A stretch of DNA of 36,485 bases, from assembly GCF_001006485.1 (NCBI RefSeq), contig NZ_JUET01000093.1, positions 1-36,485 on the forward strand, given 5' to 3'. The position numbers and the translations under genes were made by a program. This document shows positions 15,174-23,300 of this stretch, one piece after another. The DNA comes from Tannerella forsythia. GTDB lineage: Bacteria; Bacteroidota; Bacteroidia; Bacteroidales; Tannerellaceae. Positions within the stretch are counted from its first letter, which is position 1; each line of letters opens with the position of its first letter. The notes under the pieces were generated by a model. The model did not search any database. It worked only from the letters and a program-made list of their open reading frames with translations, and was not told where the DNA came from.

Positions 15174-17192
15174 ATGAAAATCAATATAAAATATCTAAGT
15201 CTGTGCACGATACTGGGAACCGTTTCCATGGTCTCCACCTCGTGCAACGATCTGTTGGACCTGGATCCGGTGAGCCAGATTACGCCCGAATCCTACTACA
15301 ACAACGCTGACCAGCTGGCTTCATACCTGAACAGCTACTACGACGGTTTTTTACAGTTGCCTTTCAACGGCGGCATGTATCACGATGTGAATGTATGGAA
15401 TGACGGTCTGGCACGCTCCGACCGGAATACCGACATCTTTGTGCAGGATGTGAACGGAAATACGAGACTTTTCTCCAATGGACACTGGGAAGTGCCTGCC
15501 GGAAAGAGCCTGCAAGGCTACTATGGAAACTTCCGTATCTGCAACTACTTCCTCGAGAGGGTCATTCCGGCTTATGAGGCTAAGAAAATCAGCGGTGACG
15601 ACGTTCTTATTCGCAACTATATCGGTGAGGCCTATTTCCTGAGAGCCGTCAATTACTTCAATACGATGGCCAGATTCGGCGACCTGCCTATCGTTACCAC
15701 TGTTTTGGAAGATAATGATGCGGCCATCATAGAAGCCAGCAAGCGGGCGCCGCGCAATGAAGTGGCACGTTTTATCCTTGCAGATCTGGACAAAGCCATC
15801 GGTTTCCTTGCCGACCGTGGAAAATTCAAAGGACAGCGCATTAATAAAGAGACAGCCCTGCTGTTCAAGTCGAGAGTGGCTCTTTTTGAAGGAACATTCG
15901 AAAAATACCACAAAGGCTCGGGACGCGTGCCGGGCGATGCCAACTGGCCGGGAGCCAAGATGGCGTACAACAGCGGAAAGTCTTTCGATATCGATGCCGA
16001 AATACGCTTTTTCCTGACCGAAGCGATGAACGCAGCCAAGCAAGTGGCCGACAAAGCAGAACTGACGGAGAATACTCACACCATGAATCCCGCAAACGGA
16101 ACCGTTTACGGATGGAACGGCTATTTCGAGATGTACAGCCAACCATCGCTGGCAAACGTGCCTGAGGTATTGCTGTGGAAAGAGTACAGCTCGGCGCAAA
16201 ACATCAAGAACGATGTCCCACATCGCGTCAAGATAGGATGTGCCGACGGTTATACCCGCGTCTTTGTCGAGACTTTCCTGACCAAGAAGGGGCTTCCCAT
16301 CTATGCGGACGATACGTACAAGGGTGACGTGTCGATAGACGATGCCAAGGCCGGACGCGACGAACGCCTGCAACTCTTCGTATGGGGAGAAAGCAACATG
16401 CTCGATTCCGATCCGAAAGCCCCTACTGCCGGTACTGCCTTTACCAAACCTGACATTACTACAAGTGTAAGCGAAAAACGTGCCATCACCGGCTATCAGC
16501 CGCGCAAGTATTACACTTACGACTATAACCAGACGGAAAACGACGAACGCCGGGGTACCAACGCCTGTCCTATCTTCCGTTCTGCCGAAGCACTCCTGAA
16601 CTATATGGAGGCTTCCTATGAACTGAACAAAAGTTTGGATGCCACTGCCAAAGGTTATTGGCAGAAGTTGCGTGCACGCGCAGGGGTAAGTACGGATATC
16701 GATGCCACGATTGCAGCTACTGACTTGACGAAAGAAAACGACTTCGCAGTCTATTCAGGTACGGCAATGATAGACAAAACCCTCTACAATATCCGTCGTG
16801 AACGCATGGCCGAACTCTTCAGCGAAGGACAACGCTTTCCTGACCTGATACGCTGGCGTGCCTTCGATCGCATGATTACGACCAAATGGATTCCCGAAGG
16901 TGTCAACTTCTGGACCGAAACCTATAAAAAATACGGCGACTTGAAAGCCGACGGATCGGCCGAAGCCATCGTCTCAAGCAAGGACCTGAGTATCTATCTG
17001 CGCCCTTACAGTCGGAGCATGCAAAGTACCAACGAACTGCGCGACGGGTATAACTGGCACGAGGCATACTATCTCTATCCCATCGGGAACGAAGATTTAC
17101 GCTTGGCTTCTCCGGATAAGAAAATAGAAACAAGTAATCTTTATCAGAACATCTACTGGCCGACAACCGGCGGAGCACACGCCGAGAAATAA
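15174..17192 (+). CDS. SusD/RagB-family surface lipoprotein (second cassette pair)
   Basis: 672 residues, somewhat longer than the average SusD. The lipoprotein signal ends VSTSC (Cys24) and is followed by NDLLDLDPVSQITPESYYN, the classic SusD N-terminus. A helical repeat core follows (with GEAYFLRAVNYF near residue 150) and a RRERMAELFSEGQRFPDLIRW block near residue 545, ending in YLYPIGNEDL and a TSNLYQNIYWP tail. It is the partner lid for the upstream SusC. No third operon gene follows; the next 320 bp hold a repeat and remnants. Confidence 0.92.
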   Translation: MKINIKYLSLCTILGTVSMVSTSCNDLLDLDPVSQITPESYYNNADQLASYLNSYYDGFLQLPFNGGMYHDVNVWNDGLARSDRNTDIFVQDVNGNTRLFSNGHWEVPAGKSLQGYYGNFRICNYFLERVIPAYEAKKISGDDVLIRNYIGEAYFLRAVNYFNTMARFGDLPIVTTVLEDNDAAIIEASKRAPRNEVARFILADLDKAIGFLADRGKFKGQRINKETALLFKSRVALFEGTFEKYHKGSGRVPGDANWPGAKMAYNSGKSFDIDAEIRFFLTEAMNAAKQVADKAELTENTHTMNPANGTVYGWNGYFEMYSQPSLANVPEVLLWKEYSSAQNIKNDVPHRVKIGCADGYTRVFVETFLTKKGLPIYADDTYKGDVSIDDAKAGRDERLQLFVWGESNMLDSDPKAPTAGTAFTKPDITTSVSEKRAITGYQPRKYYTYDYNQTENDERRGTNACPIFRSAEALLNYMEASYELNKSLDATAKGYWQKLRARAGVSTDIDATIAATDLTKENDFAVYSGTAMIDKTLYNIRRERMAELFSEGQRFPDLIRWRAFDRMITTKWIPEGVNFWTETYKKYGDLKADGSAEAIVSSKDLSIYLRPYSRSMQSTNELRDGYNWHEAYYLYPIGNEDLRLASPDKKIETSNLYQNIYWPTTGGAHAEK

Positions 17193-17512
17193 AAACCGGA
17201 CATTGTCTGTTTTGAGAAAGCACATTAAAACACTTTTGTAAGCTTTCCTTCAGGCACGGGTTACACATATTTTCGCGGATGATGAATAGCCGTGTTGATC
17301 TGTGGAATCCGTGCCTGCTTGTTTTGCTATCACTTCTTTTCATGCAAACCGAGTACGAAAAAAACGAGGTTTTCCTCCCACTCGGTTACGTGAATCTCGC
17401 TAACCTCATCGAACATGCAAAACAGTTCGGTCATTTTATCCTTGACAATCCTATAAGCGGCCTCTTTAACTCATTCTTTCCTAAGAATAAAAAATCGCAT
17501 GATTACCAACTT
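17193..17512. other. Intergenic stretch with decayed coding remnants
   Basis: After the SusD stop there is an imperfect inverted repeat (17251-17317) and an open plus-strand frame from 17279. Its middle part (FLPLGYVNLANLIEHAKQFG) looks protein-like, but it runs into the MITE-like element, and I do not recognise a family. It is probably a relic and not a gene. Confidence 0.35.
17251..17317. repeat. 20-bp imperfect inverted repeat
   Basis: caggcacgggttacacatat (17251-17270) and the reverse complement of 17298-17317 agree at 17 of 20 positions, separated by 27 bases. The wording (gtgttgatctgtggaatccgtg) resembles short interspersed repeats common between Bacteroidales genes. It could also act as a weak terminator for the second operon. 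Confidence 0.5.
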
Positions 17513-17887
17513 TTATCCCAAATTACGCGATACCCTGTTTGGCGTTTACCATTAATAATGGATGTGCGAATGTACGACAATGGTTACGTCAGGCTTACAG
17601 CCCTCCCAACGGGGATATTGCTTTTTCCCCAACGCTTCGCATTGGGCTGAATTATCTCGCCCTTTCAGGGCTGTTTTTCAATTGTTAATTGTCAATGGTT
17701 ATTTGCCGGGTACATGATTCGGCGTGTACCGCGCATAACCATTAACTATTGTCCGAAAGGGCTGAAAGCCCGAATTATTTCAGCCCCATCCCGCAAGGGT
17801 GGGGTATCGACATCCGGACCTTGTTCGGAGGGCTGAAGGCCTGAATTAAATTCATTCTTATTTCTTCTATTGCGTAATCCGGGTTTA
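17513..17887 (-). mobile_element. MITE-like element, copy 2, inverted relative to copy 1
   Basis: It starts ttatcccaaattacgcgat at 17513 and ends attgcgtaatccgggttt near 17887. Its reverse complement matches 4784-5157 along the whole length with a modest number of substitutions. Together the two copies bracket the 12.4-kb double SusCD cassette. The apparent ORF inside the element (ending YDNGYVRLTALPTGILLF) recurs in both copies because of the repeat, and I do not regard it as a gene. Confidence 0.7.
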
Positions 17888-17921
17888 TAAGAATTTTTAT
17901 CCCGAACTCACATAAAAAATG

Positions 17922-17929
17922 TACCTTTG
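17922..17929 (+). promoter_or_regulatory. Bacteroidales -7 promoter box for the 18013 gene
   Basis: TACCTTTG matches TAnnTTTG and lies about 84 bases before the ATG at 18013, just outside the MITE-like element. No clear -33 element. Confidence 0.5.
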
Positions 17930-18012
17930 CGAAAAAATTCTAAGAGGGAATTCATGAGGAAGGTACGACAGCAATGAGACAATAGATAAATCAACACTTA
18001 AAAAAAGAAAAT

Positions 18013-18570
18013 ATGGAAACAGAAAAAAAAGATTATCCGGTGAACCTCTATGCATATTATGAGGCAAACAGTGACATTGAAAAAAGAACAAACGGGACAA
18101 AGAAGATTGTCTACTATGTATTGGCAGCCATCTGTTTGTTGCTGATCATCTTCCCTTCCATTCTTCCGCTTTCCTCTTCCCTGATTCGTGTGATTGGTGT
18201 AATCGGGCTGTTATATTTTGGTTTTGTGGCTTATTTCGGTGGCGAAGCATACTACAACAAGCAGAGTGGTGGCAAGATTGTAAAGAGCGCTGTGAAGAAA
18301 TTCGATTCTTCGGCTGTGAGCGAAGAAGCACTTTTGCAGATGTTCGAGGCCGGTGATTTCAAAGGTCTTGCTGATGCGGCGGAAGCGAACAATCAGCCCC
18401 TGCAACTCTATATTCACGAAGATGCGACAGGAAAAGTCTTTTATTTGCAACTGATGAAATATTTTTCTTCTTCCGATTTCAGAGGGATGAGTGAAGTCAG
18501 AGAAGTGCGTGAGCCCGAATATTCCGAAGTGTATTCGACCATCAAAAGTATCCGAACCACAACTTCCTAA
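18013..18570 (+). CDS. Membrane protein with two adjacent helices and a soluble C-terminal domain
   Basis: 185 residues. Residues 1-33 are charged and soluble. Two hydrophobic segments follow (about 34-52 and 57-75, ending FVAYFGGEAYYN), then a soluble domain of about 105 residues with LQMFEAGDFKGLADAAEANN and a strand-rich end. No signal peptide and no catalytic motif. I do not recognise the family beyond a conserved Bacteroidales membrane protein. It is a single-gene unit with its own -7 box and a strong terminator downstream. Confidence 0.6.
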   Translation: METEKKDYPVNLYAYYEANSDIEKRTNGTKKIVYYVLAAICLLLIIFPSILPLSSSLIRVIGVIGLLYFGFVAYFGGEAYYNKQSGGKIVKSAVKKFDSSAVSEEALLQMFEAGDFKGLADAAEANNQPLQLYIHEDATGKVFYLQLMKYFSSSDFRGMSEVREVREPEYSEVYSTIKSIRTTTS

Positions 18571-18632
18571 GTGACCTGATTCGTTGTATTATCACCTGAT
18601 GTTGTGATCTTAAGGATGGCATCGTCAATCAT

Positions 18633-18679
18633 AAAAAAAGAGAAAGGAAAGGATAGTACTTTTCCTTTTTCTTTTTTTA
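18633..18679. terminator. Bidirectional terminator between converging genes
   Basis: An A-rich arm from 18633 (aaaaaaagagaaaggaaagg) pairs with a T-rich arm ending at 18679, with a short loop around atagta. It gives a U run on either strand. It lies between the plus-strand gene ending at 18570 and the minus-strand GH144 gene ending at 18773, so it can serve both. Confidence 0.7.
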
Positions 18680-18772
18680 TTGCTTTCGGGTAAAAATAAA
18701 TCAAATATGTTACTTCCTTTTATCCACCGTTATTACAGGTATTTTCTCCTTATAGCGGCTCGCTCTTCGGTT

Positions 18773-20125
18773 TCAAACAGCAACTTCAAAGCCCAACTTC
18801 TTCAGTCCTTCGCGTATTTCGGGGGCGTTCATAAATAAACGCCAGAGCAGTCCCGTACGATGATTTTCGATCATCGGAGCAATGGTCAGCTGATCGATGG
18901 CCAAATAGCGTTTCGGATACCAGCCGTGCCCGATGCTGAAGGCATCGTAAAAGCCATACGCCCCCCAGATACTGTCTCCAAGAGTAAAATAGAAATGACG
19001 CAGAGCCTTCATCGATTCGTCGGGGGTATAGGGGAAGCTCGACAGCGCCGCCGTAGGGGTGATGACTCCCGGATCGGTCTGCATCGGTCTGTGCGCCGTG
19101 TAGCCATTAACCGTGTAGCTGGCCGTCAGTCCCCAGCAGTTCTCGCCGTATCCTTTATGCCCTTGCGGGTTCTGCACGCAGTAGGCATAGTTGATCAGCG
19201 CCTGATTACGGTTCACCTCGCCATAATCGGCATACCGGTCTTTCAGTCCTGTCGGGTTCAAGCCGATGTAAGAGTAATGTGCCCAGAAGAGAGGTCCTCC
19301 GTAGCCTTCGGCACCGTTATGTTTGACCCGCAACGGTAGCCCGTAAGCAACGGACTCGCTGCGAATACCTCCGCCACGTGCCCATCCGTTGTGGTAAGCC
19401 GAAGCCGGAATGGGATGTGTGGGCGACGAAGCCGCAAGAATATATGTGATCAGGCACTCGTTATACCCTTCGAGCGGGAAGTTCATCTGCCATTCGTGTG
19501 TGGGACTCCAGTGCCAGTACAGCACATCCTTACCGTTCAGATACCAGTCCCACTCCATCGCATGCCAAAGTGTATCGATCTTCTGCGCCAATGCACGTTC
19601 CGACGCATTCCCTTCCTTGAAATATTCACGTATGCACAAGAGGCCCTCCATCAGAAAAGCGCTTTCGACAAGGTCGCCCCCGTCATCTTTCGAGCTGAAC
19701 GGCTTTACTTTTCCGGTCTTTCCGTAGATCCAGTGCGGCCAGACACCGTGAAACCGGTCGGCACGCGCCAGATAATCGACGATACGGTGAAGCCGCCCGA
19801 CACACGTATCGCGCGGGATAAATCCCCGCTCAACGGCGACTAACAGCCCTGCCAGGCCGAAGCCGCTACCGCCCGTAGTCACGACGTCGGCATCGTTCTG
19901 CGGATAAACGCCGTCTATATGAATGCGTTCGGGAGCCAAGCCCGATGTCGGCTCGGCTCCGTCCCACATATAATTCAAGTGCGTTCGCTGAATATAATCG
20001 AGGAACGCGTCGTCGTCGGCAAATGTCAGCAGACGTTGCTCGGCCGGGAGTGTCTCTTTCTCCGATTTTTTATCGCATCCGACTGTCAGGCAGAGGCACA
20101 GGAAAGCTGCGGCTATTGCTCTCAT
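18773..20125 (-). CDS. GH144-type beta-1,2-glucan hydrolase lipoprotein (glucoamylase-like PF10091)
   Basis: 450 residues from the ATG at 20125, which overlaps the upstream stop as ATGA. The longer frame to 20200 lies inside the esterase gene and is rejected. The signal ends LTVGC (Cys17), so this is a lipoprotein. The body matches the glucoamylase-like family that includes GH144: LDYIQRTHLNYMWDGAEP, a TTGGSGFGLAGLLVAVERGF block, PLEGYNECLITYILA and a YGFYDAFSIGHGWYPKRYLAIDQL ending region. GH144 members from Chitinophaga and Parabacteroides distasonis cut beta-1,2-glucan, endo or releasing sophorose. The operon context fits. The exact mode of action cannot be read from the sequence. Confidence 0.8.
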   Translation of the reverse strand: MRAIAAAFLCLCLTVGCDKKSEKETLPAEQRLLTFADDDAFLDYIQRTHLNYMWDGAEPTSGLAPERIHIDGVYPQNDADVVTTGGSGFGLAGLLVAVERGFIPRDTCVGRLHRIVDYLARADRFHGVWPHWIYGKTGKVKPFSSKDDGGDLVESAFLMEGLLCIREYFKEGNASERALAQKIDTLWHAMEWDWYLNGKDVLYWHWSPTHEWQMNFPLEGYNECLITYILAASSPTHPIPASAYHNGWARGGGIRSESVAYGLPLRVKHNGAEGYGGPLFWAHYSYIGLNPTGLKDRYADYGEVNRNQALINYAYCVQNPQGHKGYGENCWGLTASYTVNGYTAHRPMQTDPGVITPTAALSSFPYTPDESMKALRHFYFTLGDSIWGAYGFYDAFSIGHGWYPKRYLAIDQLTIAPMIENHRTGLLWRLFMNAPEIREGLKKLGFEVAV

Positions 20126-20928
20126 AAGCCTCCTCCGTCCGGTTTGCGCTGTCCGAACAGCCACGAGAAGTAATCGGGCTGGCTGAACGCCGGGTACCAA
20201 CTGCCGTGATCAACGCCGGGAAACTCAATGTATTCCGCCTCGATGCCAGCCTTCTTTAACGCCAGATAAGCCTCGCGCGAAAACTCTACCGGCACGACCG
20301 AATCGGAATCTCCGTGGTAGATACGGAATTTTGTCGATGTCACAAGTTTCTCTAATCGCCCGGTATGTATGCCTCCGCAGATGGGGATCGCGGCAGCAAA
20401 GAGATCAGGGTAACGGCAGACAAGATCGAACGTACCCATGCCGCCCATCGACAGCCCCATCACATACACGCGACGGGGATCGACAGGGTATTCGGCCATC
20501 GTCCGGTCAAGCAGCTCCTTCACCAATGCGAGCGGTCGTGAGATTTCAGTGTCAATCGGAAAAGGATTGCCGTCTTTGAAACCGTCGGGACGTAGCGGCG
20601 TAGGCCAGTAGCGATCTTCCGGACATTGAGGGAACAATACGAAGGCGGGGTATTGTGTTCGGTTAACGGGATTGGTAAAAAGCATGCCTCCGTGAAACAG
20701 TTGTTTCTCATTGTCCGAGCCGCGTTCGCCCGCTCCATGCAGAAAGAGCACTAACGGATACGTTTTACCTTCGGCTACGTTTTCAGGTTTCAGACTGCGA
20801 TAAAGCAGCGAGTCGCCGCTCTTCGATACATACACGTCGCTCTCATACTGAGGGAATTTCTTCTGAGCGGAAATCCACTGCATGCTGCAAACACAGCCTA
20901 ACAGCAAGATGCAGATTCGTTGTTTCAT
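20122..20928 (-). CDS. Secreted alpha/beta-hydrolase esterase of the PUL
   Basis: 268 residues with a signal peptide ending WISAQ (about 22). The fold belongs to the carboxylesterase/PHB-depolymerase-like group: an oxyanion-region LFLHGAGERG (61-70), nucleophile Ser160 in GLSMGG, acid Asp209 in HGDSD and His241 in GVDHGSW. It overlaps the GH144 start by ATGA and follows the LamG gene after 8 bp, so it is tightly coupled to glucan breakdown. A likely job is removing ester substituents such as succinyl groups that decorate natural beta-1,2-glucans. That substrate is inferred from context only. Confidence 0.75.
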   Translation of the reverse strand: MKQRICILLLGCVCSMQWISAQKKFPQYESDVYVSKSGDSLLYRSLKPENVAEGKTYPLVLFLHGAGERGSDNEKQLFHGGMLFTNPVNRTQYPAFVLFPQCPEDRYWPTPLRPDGFKDGNPFPIDTEISRPLALVKELLDRTMAEYPVDPRRVYVMGLSMGGMGTFDLVCRYPDLFAAAIPICGGIHTGRLEKLVTSTKFRIYHGDSDSVVPVEFSREAYLALKKAGIEAEYIEFPGVDHGSWYPAFSQPDYFSWLFGQRKPDGGGL

Positions 20929-20936
20929 AGTGTGCG

Positions 20937-21728
20937 TTATTTATTCATTAACTGTTTGATTTCGGAAGCACTCAATGCTTTGTTGTAGATACGCAGCTCG
21001 TCGATCAGGCTGTGATCGGAGAGGTGGTTCCACTCGTTGAAGCGCGGTGACCCCGAACCGATAGACATCAGATCGCAGCCGTCCCAGCTGATGCGGGTCA
21101 GGTTTGTGGCGGCCACCTCTTCACCGTCAAGGTAAAGGAAAGCCTTCCCTTCGGTCAGCACCAGCGCAACGTATTTCCATGCGTTCGTCTCCGGATCAAG
21201 GTCGGCCTTAGCGCCACCGTCTAACCAGCTATCGGCCGTTCCGTTGCCCACATTGGCCTTGATGCGCTGCTTCGCACCCGCTTTTTCGCGGAAGATACGG
21301 AAGCCGGCTTTGCGGTTATTTTGTTTGTCGGCAGGTTTACCTTCCGTCTTGGGAGCAAGCACGAGCAGACCGGCACGGTCGGGCACAGGATTGAGCTTGT
21401 ACCAGAACGCAAACGTCATCGACGATCCTAACGGCGCGGCCAGATTGGCCACGTCAAACGTAAGATAGCTGTCTTTGGCCCCTGTATATGCTTTACCTTT
21501 TTTTCCGTCGGTCAGTGAGGGTGTTCCTGTCGGTAAAGCCTCAGAAAGACTTTGGTATTCTTCAAAATCCTTGTCGAACGACAGGTAGAAGATTTGTCCG
21601 TCGGCACCGAGCGGCGGAGGTGTCGGCTGCTGCGGATAGTCGAACGGCGGGTCTTGCCCCAAGTCCTGAAAACACGACGTCAGCAACAAACCGGCCAACG
21701 CGATTCCCATATACATTGTCTTTTTCAT
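20937..21728 (-). CDS. LamG/concanavalin-like surface glycan-binding lipoprotein
   Basis: 263 residues from the ATG at 21728 (MKKTMYMGIALAGLLLTSC, lipobox Cys19). The upstream extension of the frame overlaps SusD and is rejected. A Pro-rich linker (residues 29-42) leads into a LamG-like jelly-roll domain: LTDGKKGKAYTGAKDSYLTF, SMTFAFWYKLNP, KYVALVLTEGKAFLYLDGEEV and the closing DELRIYNKALSASEIKQL typical of this fold. Its place after SusD suggests a surface glycan-binding protein of the PUL. A catalytic role is unlikely, as no acidic catalytic motif is apparent. Confidence 0.75.
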   Translation of the reverse strand: MKKTMYMGIALAGLLLTSCFQDLGQDPPFDYPQQPTPPPLGADGQIFYLSFDKDFEEYQSLSEALPTGTPSLTDGKKGKAYTGAKDSYLTFDVANLAAPLGSSMTFAFWYKLNPVPDRAGLLVLAPKTEGKPADKQNNRKAGFRIFREKAGAKQRIKANVGNGTADSWLDGGAKADLDPETNAWKYVALVLTEGKAFLYLDGEEVAATNLTRISWDGCDLMSIGSGSPRFNEWNHLSDHSLIDELRIYNKALSASEIKQLMNK

Positions 21729-21747
21729 AAGGTCTTGTTTTAATCGG

Positions 21748-23289
21748 TTAGTAATTCGGATTCTGTTTGAGTACGCCATTCGACTTGTCGACTTCCGTCT
21801 GCGGCAAAGGCAGTAACGCATGCTTGTCCTGATAATTCGTTTTGCCGGCCGCATGCAACACTTCGCGGGCGATGCCCCAGCGCACAAGGTCGTAGAAACG
21901 GTCGAACTCCATGCCCAGCTCCACCCGGCGTTCGTGACGGATGGCTTTGCGCATCTCGGCCGGATCGGTTGTCGTTACTTTCGGCAGAACAGCAGCATTG
22001 CTTCCCCGGGCACGAGCGCGTACCATTTCGAGGTATTCCATCGCTTCGCCTGTTTTGCCCGTCTCATTGGCCGCTTCGGCCGCCATAAGTATGACGTCGG
22101 CATAGCGAATCAGGCGGATGTTATACCAGTGGCCACTCTTTGTGTAAGTGGCACGCAGCGTAGGATCGGTGTATGCTTTCTTATTATAGTATTTATTGAC
22201 GACGGAAGCATTGGCAACAGGCCGCTCGCCCCACGGTTTGTTAGGCTCAATCGTATTCGCGTCTTCGCCTGTCTTGACGAAGTAGAGCAACGTCTCGTCC
22301 TTGCGCGGATCGCCTTTTTCAAACGCATCAGCCAACAACTGAGTCGGCGTATGCCAACCCCAGCCGAGATTCCATTCGCCGGAGCCACGCACGCCCTGCA
22401 CCTGTGCAAACTGGCTACCGATGTCGTTCGAACCCGGTTGTGATGGAGTCGCCGTACATTGCAGCTCAAAGACGGATTCGCTGCTGTTCTCACCCGATTC
22501 ACGGAAGATCTTGTCGTATGGCGTATTCAGGTTATACAGGCCGGACTTGATTACTTCCGTGGATGCCGCATACATATTCGTCCAATCATTGCGTTGCATG
22601 TAGGTCCTTGCATGCAGTGACCGTGCGGCGCCCCAGGTCAGACGACCGGTGTATACGGCCGGCCACGTCTTGGGCAGATGCGCTTCGGCGGCGGTCAGGT
22701 CGGCGTCGATCAAAGTGTAGATATCTGCCGCGGGAGACTTCGGAATATTCGCCTCTTCGGCCTTGTTCACTTTGAAATCAATTTTGGGCACGTCGCCGAA
22801 CGCACGCACCAGATTGAAGAAAGCGAAGGCACGGAAGAAATGCGCTTCCGACTTGTTGATGCGGTCACCATCCGATAGGGAACCTTTTTCCTTCTCGCTC
22901 TGCTCGATGTCGGCAATGACTTTATTGGCTAAGATAATCAGCTCGTAGTTCCCGGTCCAGTAGCCGGCAATCAGTCCGTTTGTTGCAATGTATTCAAAGT
23001 CGTCGAACATCTTGCCGTGTGCCGCGCCGTCGGAGGCCGTACTGCCTTTTTCGGCATCTTCGGAACGGAAGCAATGCACTGCCAGTGCCGTTGTTCCGCT
23101 TGTTACGCTAAACCCGCGCATCTTGGCGTACAAGGTAAAGACATCGGACTGAAATGATCCGCCACCGCTTTCATCGCCCTGTATCCACTCTCCCTGCGGA
23201 CGCTGATCTAACAGGTCGGTGCATCCGCCCGTCAGCATCGCAAGGCCTGTTGCGAGTATTCCTATGATATTTCTGATAGAATGATTCAT
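21748..23289 (-). CDS. SusD/RagB-family lipoprotein of the beta-1,2-glucan PUL
   Basis: 513 residues. The lipoprotein signal ends LTGGC (Cys23), then TDLLDQRPQGEW. SusD features include HFFRAFAFFNLVRAFGDVP near residue 150, RYADVILMAAEAANETG near 395, RRVELGMEFDRFYDLVRWG near 460 and the ending LLPLPQTEVDKSNGVLKQNP. The gene starts 11 bp after the SusC stop. It should form the lid of the SusC3 channel. Substrate assignment depends on the GH144 gene in the same operon. Confidence 0.92.
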   Translation of the reverse strand: MNHSIRNIIGILATGLAMLTGGCTDLLDQRPQGEWIQGDESGGGSFQSDVFTLYAKMRGFSVTSGTTALAVHCFRSEDAEKGSTASDGAAHGKMFDDFEYIATNGLIAGYWTGNYELIILANKVIADIEQSEKEKGSLSDGDRINKSEAHFFRAFAFFNLVRAFGDVPKIDFKVNKAEEANIPKSPAADIYTLIDADLTAAEAHLPKTWPAVYTGRLTWGAARSLHARTYMQRNDWTNMYAASTEVIKSGLYNLNTPYDKIFRESGENSSESVFELQCTATPSQPGSNDIGSQFAQVQGVRGSGEWNLGWGWHTPTQLLADAFEKGDPRKDETLLYFVKTGEDANTIEPNKPWGERPVANASVVNKYYNKKAYTDPTLRATYTKSGHWYNIRLIRYADVILMAAEAANETGKTGEAMEYLEMVRARARGSNAAVLPKVTTTDPAEMRKAIRHERRVELGMEFDRFYDLVRWGIAREVLHAAGKTNYQDKHALLPLPQTEVDKSNGVLKQNPNY

Positions 23290-23300
23290 AATCGATGTAT

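Noticed and set aside
15351-16373. 340-codon minus-strand ORF within the second SusD gene
   Set aside because: It lies wholly antisense to a clear SusD gene. Length is a side effect of codon bias.
20937-21887. Extended N-terminus for the LamG lipoprotein (start 21887)
   Set aside because: The extension overlaps the SusD gene and precedes a perfect lipoprotein signal that starts at 21728.
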